This document shows positions 14,001 to 23,000 of a stretch of DNA of 37,754 nucleotides, in pieces; the stretch's first letter is position 1; the number at the start of each line of letters is the position of its first letter. Made by a program: the position numbers and the translations under genes. Under the pieces are notes generated by a model. That model worked only from the letters and a program-made list of their open reading frames with translations, did no database searches and was not told the origin of the DNA. The DNA is from Tubiluchus corallicola (lineage: Eukaryota > Priapulida > Priapulimorpha > Priapulimorphida > Tubiluchidae), in assembly GCA_030141605.1 (NCBI GenBank), contig JAQGDQ010001502.1, positions 1 through 37,754 of the forward strand. The letters are read 5' to 3'.

Positions 14001-17000
14001 TACGCATCACGCATTACGTACAAATGGAAACACTTTTACATGTTTAAATACAAACTGTTGTATACGCATTACGGATCACGCATTACGTACAAATGGAAAC
14101 ACTTTTACATGTTTAAATACAAACTGTTGTATACGCATTACGCATCACGCATTACGTACAAATGGAAACACTTTTACATGTTTAAATACAAACTGTTGTA
14201 TACGCATTACGCATCACACATTGCGTACAAATGGAAACACTTTTACATGTTTAAATACAAACTGTTGTATACGCATTACGCATCACGCATTGCGTACAAA
14301 TGGAAACACTTTTACATGTTTAAATACAAACTGTTGTATACGCATTACGCATCACGCATTACGTACAAATGGAAACACTTTTACATGTTTAAATACAAAC
14401 TGTTGTATACGTATTACGGACAAGCATCACGCATTACGTATAAATGGAGCCGTACCTTAAGTCTATAAATTGCTATGGTGATTCTGATGTTGTGTAATTT
14501 TGGAATTTTGTTTGTTGATCTGTTTTAAAACTCATATTTTTATTTACAATGAAACATGTTACAGTCATAACTGCAAGAAGACGTTACCTGTATAGTGACT
14601 TCGTCTTTACATTGTTGAACAGCATTGCCCCGAAAGATTTGCGCTTTCGACAAAATCTGTAAATAAAAAAAAACTGTTAATAAGTTAAAGTTAATAATAG
14701 TTTATTTTAAATAATATAAGCATTTTGATCAAAAGAGGTGAGCATTCTCCATCAGAGAGGAAATTTGAAGTGAAATTTTGGCCTTTCAAACCTCTAATCA
14801 AACATGAATTTCAAGATTTCGAATTTGTATCGAATTTGTATCATTTTCAAATGTTTTCGAATCATTAATAAAAAGTGTTCTTGCAAAGATCATTGCATAT
14901 TGCTTACTGCAAGGCAGAATAAATCTTATAATATTTTGTTTTTTTCTGCTGTTAAAACATCAACAATTTGTTTAAAAATTGTGCACAAGAATCACAGTTA
15001 AATTGTGCACAAGAATCACAGTTAAATTGTGCACAACAATCACAGTTAAATTGTGCACAAGAATCACAGTTAAATTGTGCACCAGAATCACAGTTAAATT
15101 GTGCACAACAATCACAGTTAAATTGTGCACAAGAATCACAGTTAAATTGTGCACAAGAATCACGGTTAAATTGTGCACAAGAATCACGGTTAAATTGTGC
15201 ACAACAATGACAGTTAAATTGTGCTGATTGAATGATGTTTCAAACACTTTGATGATAAAGAACTTTTGCAGTTGAAATAACTAATTATTCGAATTCTTAC
15301 TTTTAGGTTCGAAATGAATTTCAACTAAAAAAAACAGAATATTCGATGGTCACACCTATTAAACATACCTTACTTAGTATTTTTTTCATACTAGTTTTTT
15401 TAATGTGATATTACGGCGATAATTTCAAAATCAGCATAGCTTATACACGTCAATTTTTCCAGGCCGGGGTGGGGCTAAGCCACTTTTACCCGAAAAATAC
15501 AGTGCCAAAGAGCGCAGGCCAACTTCGTGTTGGGACATGCTTGACCCCCCCCATGATCAAAAAATGCCCGGATTTCGAGATTTCCTTTCATGAAAAATAT
15601 ATTTTTATTTTTTTCATCATTTGGCCGGTGCCCGAAAAACTTGGTGATTGCCCGAACAATGCGTTTGCCCGAATCCAGGGGGACAAAAGCCCTCCCGGCT
15701 CATACGCCTATGAAAATGAGGAGGATATTTATTAGCTAGGACACTGAAAAAGTTAAACCACATACATAGAAGTCAGACTACAAAATCTAACTTGGCTGAA
15801 AGCTGCTAGGAAGAAAATTTCTGGAAATCTCACCTTGACTGTTCCGTAATACAGGGTTCCTACAGAATTTTAAAATAAACTTCCCTGACTTTTCCCTGAT
15901 TTTTCCCTGACCAAATATTAATTTTCCATGACCAAGATAAGCAGAAATTGCATTACCACTATACATATTCAAACATTTTTATGTATGAACATTCATACAT
16001 ATACTGATATATAATGTGTTGGCCAATCATTATTTTTGGAACAGAAATTGAAACTGGGAGCCTGTGATATAGCAAAATTGTTTTTTGAACAGAGAGAATT
16101 GCTGAAAAAAATCTTTGGAAAAAGATCGGTTCACGGTGATTATTTTTGCAACCTTTCCAATTTCCCCGACTTTTCGCCCCATTTTCATCGTTTTATCAAA
16201 TATAGTTTTTCCCTGACTTTCCATGACTTTCCAACATTGCCTGTATTTTCAAGGATTTTCCAGGATTCTCCCTGACCGTTAAATTTCTGCACAAAATGCA
16301 ATATGCAGTATGACTGCCTCATTAAAAGGTTTCCTCTATTGGATATCTCACAAAACAACAAGTAATGAAACAACTTTGTAACGTGTTACAATTACATACT
16401 TTCATGGCAAATTTTTGGCCAGTATCCTTTCGGATGACTTTAAGCACCTCTCCAAAAGCACCTTTTCCTAATTTCTTTACAACCTAAAACAGAATACAAA
16501 ATAAAATGTGTCGTTTTATAGATACCAGATATCATATGTGTTGTGGAGATCGCTGGCATCTATTAGAATTAAATAGAACATTGTAGAATGTTCCATTAGA
16601 ATAATCGTCTTACCTTGTAGAATGTTCTACAAAGAAACGTCTAGAATGTTCCCTGACGCGCTATATAAGGCGAAGCAGGCCGCTGAGAGACACACGCTGA
16701 TTCACACGGACGCCACTTACTCCTTCTCTTGTATACTTGTTTTCAGATACACTTAAACGTTTTCCAGATTTTCACGTTTAGTGTAATCATTTCGCGTTCC
16801 TTCATACTTTTGCGTTTTAGAATTCTCGCTTAATAAACTAGTTTAATTTGATGAAGTGTTTTTTGGTTTTCTCTACGAGCCTTCCGAGAGAAACAAAACA
16901 CAACAATATGCTTGCTTGTTAACGGCATAGGTATATTTTTCGAAATTTAGACTTGAAAAAAACTAAAATTTTAAATGAATAAATGACTAACATAAAATTG

Positions 17001-20000
17001 ACATGTACATAAACACAACACAGTCATACTAATATCTAGCTTTTTTCACTTTTATGGGCTTTTACAACAGATCAAGCATGAAATATTTAATTTTTGTACC
17101 GGTACTTTATCAGGAACATTAGTGGGTAAGTCCTAACATGTTTCTAATTTAAGCTTTTGAATTTATATACAAATTAGATATAAATTAACGGCTCTATGGC
17201 ATTATCAATAGGGCTTCTGCATTCACTCAATGTATCAGACTGCTGCATATTACTTATCATTGACATAGTTCTTACATAATATCAAAGTTTCAGAATAATG
17301 TTAAACTTGTCCAATAGGACCATGTTTTATGAAGAAGTTCTGAAGGTAAATGCTAAGACACTCGAATACAGGTAGAATTCAAGTAGAATATAGGTGAGCT
17401 TTATTTATATAAATCATTAATAACACTATACATTGCTCTCTCAGTTTAAGTCACATGCTTACTCAGTGATCTCTGAAAGCCAACTGACCAGGTAAGTTTT
17501 TTTCCATGAAGTAAAAGGAAGCCAGCAATTCAATGAAGGTAAATGTTATGCATACTAGTTCAAGCATGAAAGTTTAGACTGTATATAAAGAAATAGACTT
17601 ATGTTATAGCTGAAATTTCTTGTGTGGGATTTTTAATGTTTTAACAAGAGAATGTAATAATATGACTAATGATCATAATTAAGAACTAATAAAAAATAAG
17701 ATAAAGAAATCGTGAGCTTCACGACATGTTTTAAATTTAGCAATACAATACCAAACACGAACAAAATCAACATAGACAAAAAACCAGTAACTCATTTGTA
17801 ATGACGAAATTGTTCTTAGAATTGTGAGATGATTAACAAACATTGCCTGTAGAAATTTGCAATCATTTTATTGTAAAATGTACAATGTTCACCTCAATCA
17901 CAAAATTGAACAAACAGTCATAAAGTTAGCAATATGATATTTAACAGTAGAAATTTTGCATCCTTTCTCAATGCTGTCTCTAGATCAACTGAAACTTGCA
18001 TGCCTGAGAGAATAAAGCTGTAATCACATGACCAGACATACAAGTTCCTATTGGAAGGTACATCACATTCATGCATACAGACCATAAATGGAAAGGTCAC
18101 CTATACTCTACAGACTACTAGTTAAACCAAAATCAATGTCTACTTGGCTTCTTTGAGAGCAGAATAAAGATTATTGGTTTACAGAAAGCTGTGTTATAAT
18201 GTTATAATTTTTCTCTATTTAAACTTGAATAAGAGAGTTAGAACCAGAATTAAAGCATGAAATTAACAATCTAATTACTCTGATTAATGAATATCTATAA
18301 AAGCAAAAGGAAATAATATTTAGAAACAAAAATCAATCTCTGACAAACTTTGTATAATTAGAGTAAAACAACGACTGTAGATGGCAGCATAGACTAATTC
18401 AGTACCTTAGTGTAGTAGACATAATATCACAATAGGATCACATAATACTATAATCGCGTACTCGGTACAATAAGCGACATTGCCTTACCTCAAAATCCCT
18501 TTCATCGACATTTCCTTTCAACGGGAAGACAGGTAAAAAGAGAGCCTCTACTAATGGAATTGGCCATTTGTCTGATGATTTTTCCAAATGTTCCTATAGA
18601 CATTTTGCAAAAATGTTAAAGTCATTCGCTTTATGATTCTAAAATCAGAGCACGTAAAATTTGGCTAGTAACTAACACAGTCGGTACAGTAAACTCCTGA
18701 CTCTGACTACGACTCCCAGAAGATTCAACTCCAACTCTGTTTCCGGCGCCTAACCCAACTCCAACCCTGTTTCCGGCGCCTGCCTTTAAATAATAGTTTG
18801 TAGTACCATCAATATTTAGCTACAGTGGTATTCATCACTATTACTCGAAAAACAGCTGCATAGACACGAATATGAAAGCATCCCAAAATAAGACATTATG
18901 CATGGACAGAAGAAAATCATTTTAATTACTCTAAATTTAAATTTATGTTGTATTGCCATCATACTTTTTTGAGTTTTGCATAGTGCTGCCACCTTCAGGT
19001 GTTCTTGTTAACATTGTTAAATCTTTCTCCTTACTGTTTAGATTTTCATTGGCTTCTACAGTCTTTATGAATGCATAATCTCTAAACCTGTTTTCACACC
19101 TAAATGATTTCATCTGTAGTTTTGGTCACTTGGTTTTCTGCTTTTCAATATGACACTACTTCACTGTTTATGTAGACATTTCAGAATAAAAACTTAAAAC
19201 TAAATTTCAAGTTTTTTGGTTTCTTCAAACTAATGCAAAAATGCATAACAGGAGTCCGAGTTTGTCTGTTTTTTACCGACTCCTCTAACAATAAGTGTAC
19301 TCCTGAGTCCCGACTGTGACTCCAACACCCTAAGTTTTAACAACTCTGACTCCTCTAACAATAAGTGTACTCCCGAGTCCCGACTGTGACTCCAAAACCC
19401 TAAGTTTTAACAACTCTGACTCCTCTAACAATAAGTGTACTCCCGAGTCCCGACTGTGACTCCAAAACCCTAAGTTTTAACAACTCTGACTCCTCTAACA
19501 ATAAGTGTACTCCCGAGTCCCGACTGTGACTCCAAAACCCTAAGTTTTAACAACTCTGACTCCTCTAACAATAAGTGTACTCCCGAGTTCCGACTGCGAC
19601 TCCAAAACCCTAAGTTTTAACAACTCTGACTCCTCTAACAATAAGTGTACTCCCGAGTCCCGACTGCGACTCCAAAACCCCAAGTTTTAACAACTCTGAC
19701 TCCTCTAACAATAAGTGTGCTCCGGAGTCCCGACTGTGACTCCAAAACCCCAAGTTTTAACAACTCTGACTCCTCTAACAATAAGTGTACTCCCGAGTCC
19801 CGACTGCGACTCCAAAACCCTAAGTTTTAACAACTCTGACTCCTCTAACAATAAGTGTACTCCTGAGTCCCGACTGCGACTCCAAAACCCTAAGTTTTAA
19901 CAACTCTGACTCCTCTAACAATAAGTGTACTCCCGAGTCCCGACTGCGACTCCAAAACCCTAAGTTTTAACAACTCTGACTCCTCTAACAATAAGTGTGC

Positions 20001-23000
20001 TCCGGAGTCCCGACTCCGAGTCCAAAATCCTAAGCTTTAACAACTCTGACTCCTCTAACAATAAGTGTGCTCCTGAGTCCCGACTGCGACTCCAAAACCC
20101 TAAGTTTTAACAACTCTGACTCCTCTAACAATAAGTGTACTCCTGAGTCCCGACTGCGACTCCAAAACCCTAAGTTTTAACAACTCTGACTCCTCTAACA
20201 ATAAGTGTACTCCTGAGTCCCGACTGCAACTCCAAAACCCTAAGTTTTAACAACTCTGACTCTAACTCCTTTAGCCATGAGTTTACCGCCGACTCCGACT
20301 CCACATCCCTGATCAAAACACAATAGCAGAAAATGAACTGTACAGTTTAAAGCAGTAAGAACAACAAGAAAATTCCCACATGTTATTATTACACTTACTC
20401 TATTTCGCACTCGTAAAGCGTGCAACACGGCTCGTAACTTCTCGGGCAACTTGCGGAATCTGATTGGGATTTTTATACACAATTAAAAAGCTAATCACAA
20501 GCTTAAAGTCATGTAATCCTGAGTGAAATCCGTTTAAAAATATTACATACAAAATAATATTGCAAATTTGGATTACACACAAAATAATATTGCAAATTTG
20601 GAATTGCTTGGTAAAAAGACTAAGCAGGGATGACTAGAAATCCTTTGGCTGCAACTTTAATTACCGGCACGTGAAAATAGCACTACAAAGGTATTGTTAC
20701 TAAGTGAATAAAACATATTATGAATTTCATTACTTTATTTGTAAATTTTCTATGAACATCAACAATTTACCAAAATCCTCAGATTTTCTTATAGACCTTT
20801 CAGCCACAGTGCCGGATTAAGAGGGGGCCCTGAACCACTGACCAATATAGGCCGTGATGGTATGTTGTTGGCATCCTTCTGTCTCGGAAGACAATGGAGT
20901 GTGCGCCAAGAGAGTCAGTTATTGATCACATTGATGGAGCTGCAGCATTGGCTGTGGCTGAGCAGTGCGATCCTTGAACGTCTCCAGGGTGCACGCCTGG
21001 GCAAGGTGTATGGAGATCCTGAGTTGCCCAGACAACAGGAACCCCCTCTCTTCCTCCCTGGTGTAGTCCAAAGGAAAGCGGAGCGATACGTTTGGCACCA
21101 GGTTGGCTGCAGGAGCTGCCGGAGTCAGTGAGCATGCTGCACTGGTCCGCCTTCGGAGCTCCACTCCTGATTTGGAAGGTTCATTCCTCTACACATGGCC
21201 GTTGGGTCACTTGACCTTCTCCGCCCTCTAGCCGTTGGCTGCTTGTGCAGCTCCCCCACCTAGTGTCGAGATACAGTGTGGGCATCTCGCAAGCCTACAG
21301 CACCTGGTATTCCTAGGCGGTCACCCATCCAAGTACTAACCAGGCTCTATGTTGCTTAACTTCGGTGATCAGACGAGAACCGGTGTTTTCAACGTGATAT
21401 GGCCGTAGTTAAAAAATGAAATTACGGTTGCGGTAAGTATTAAGTTACTGAAGGAAATTATTATTGTTGTTATTATTATTATTATTATTATGATGACTTG
21501 ACGAGCCAGTGGTCAAGCCTAGTTCAAATAATCTCTATTTCTCTCTTTAGTCATGTTTCATGACTTGACGTGTGGGATCAGACCAGCACTCATCAGAACC
21601 GTTTTCTCGAAATTGAAAAATAGGGAAGAAAGAGTTAATTATGAAAATGATAACTGCTCATTTGATTGCAGTACAAAAATGAACTTTTAAAGATTATTAC
21701 AGCTAATAATAGGTGATAACCTCTGACGCTATTTTCACCAACTGATAAAATAGTCAGAGTTAAACCAAACATTCTCTTTTTGAAATTGACACACCGTGCA
21801 TAATATGTGGCGACTTTAGTAGCACAGTGCCATAAAACATGTCCTTTGCTTGTGTAGGTGTCATGAGTCACATGCATGGTTTCATGCATATTTTACGATG
21901 CAACAAATGTAGTGCCACCTAGCATGCAGAATGCAAACTATAAAGATTTCACGAATCAAAATGAACACTGCCACTCAAAAACTGTAATTTTGCATTTTTA
22001 AATACAATTACTAAATCTCATGCAGAACAAAGTATAAAACTAAAATGGTGTGAAGAAAAAAACATGAAATATTTAGCTGTTTAACCTGTAGGTAACACGG
22101 CACTTACCAAATAAAGATACAATTTTTCAACTATTAGCAACAGTAAAAGTTACTGCTGTTGTACTTGGTAAATACTACCAAACTATTTAAGTTTTTTTTG
22201 AACAATAAATGACAGTTTTTTTTTCAAATCTTTGCATGCAGTACGTAAAAGTTTAAACAGCTAAAATTAATCAGTTTTAAAAATAAAAATATGCGCCATC
22301 ACCTTGGAAGAGTTTTTGTTTAAGGAACCCCAAATCCTGAACGACCCAAGGCTACGGATAGAACCAAAGGATCTGACTTTCTCTTTGAAAAGACTACCAA
22401 TGCTCCCAACACTTCGCAGACTGCCACTCCGACTAGAAGACTGGAAAATAATCATCGTGTAAAGTATCTGATCGTGCAACTTTGAGAAATCTAGAATTGT
22501 GCACAGTCGAAATTCCAAAACAATGCAAGTAATAAATAGCAGGTAAACAGAAAGATATTGTCAGACAGATAGACTGACGGACAGACAGACAGACAAACAA
22601 ACAAATAACATTATCTTTGGCTTCAATGTTTCTGCAAAAGAAAAAAAACAATTATTCTTTTCAAATGAATGAAAATGTTGAAATTTTCCTACAGCTTTAA
22701 AACACTTGTCAACTGAATACCATTAGATTAGATATGATTAGATTAGATTAGATTAGATTAGATGAGATTTTATTAATCTCATTTAAAGTTACTCATATAA
22801 TATATACAACGTTTCTTTAAGATGATAAACACTACATTGAGACGGGGTGGCGAAAGTCCAAGAGGTCACCTAGCAGTCACCCCTATTTGTACGACATTAA
22901 TATTAATTTTGTTAATCGAGTGTGACACTGTTAGCAGCTTGTTGTGAGATATGTTTAATAAATAAAAGTAGTACAAATTTATAATAGAAATTGTGTTAGT

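Noticed and set aside
13401-14468. 355-codon open frame on the plus strand
   Set aside because: It is the 69-bp minisatellite translated; the unit is divisible by three, so several frames stay open. There is no start context, no splice structure and no protein similarity.
21291-21410. Functional 5S rRNA gene
   Set aside because: The sequence is near full length, but it is fused to a repeat body that recurs with a decayed 5S head elsewhere, so a SINE head is more likely. Not excluded.
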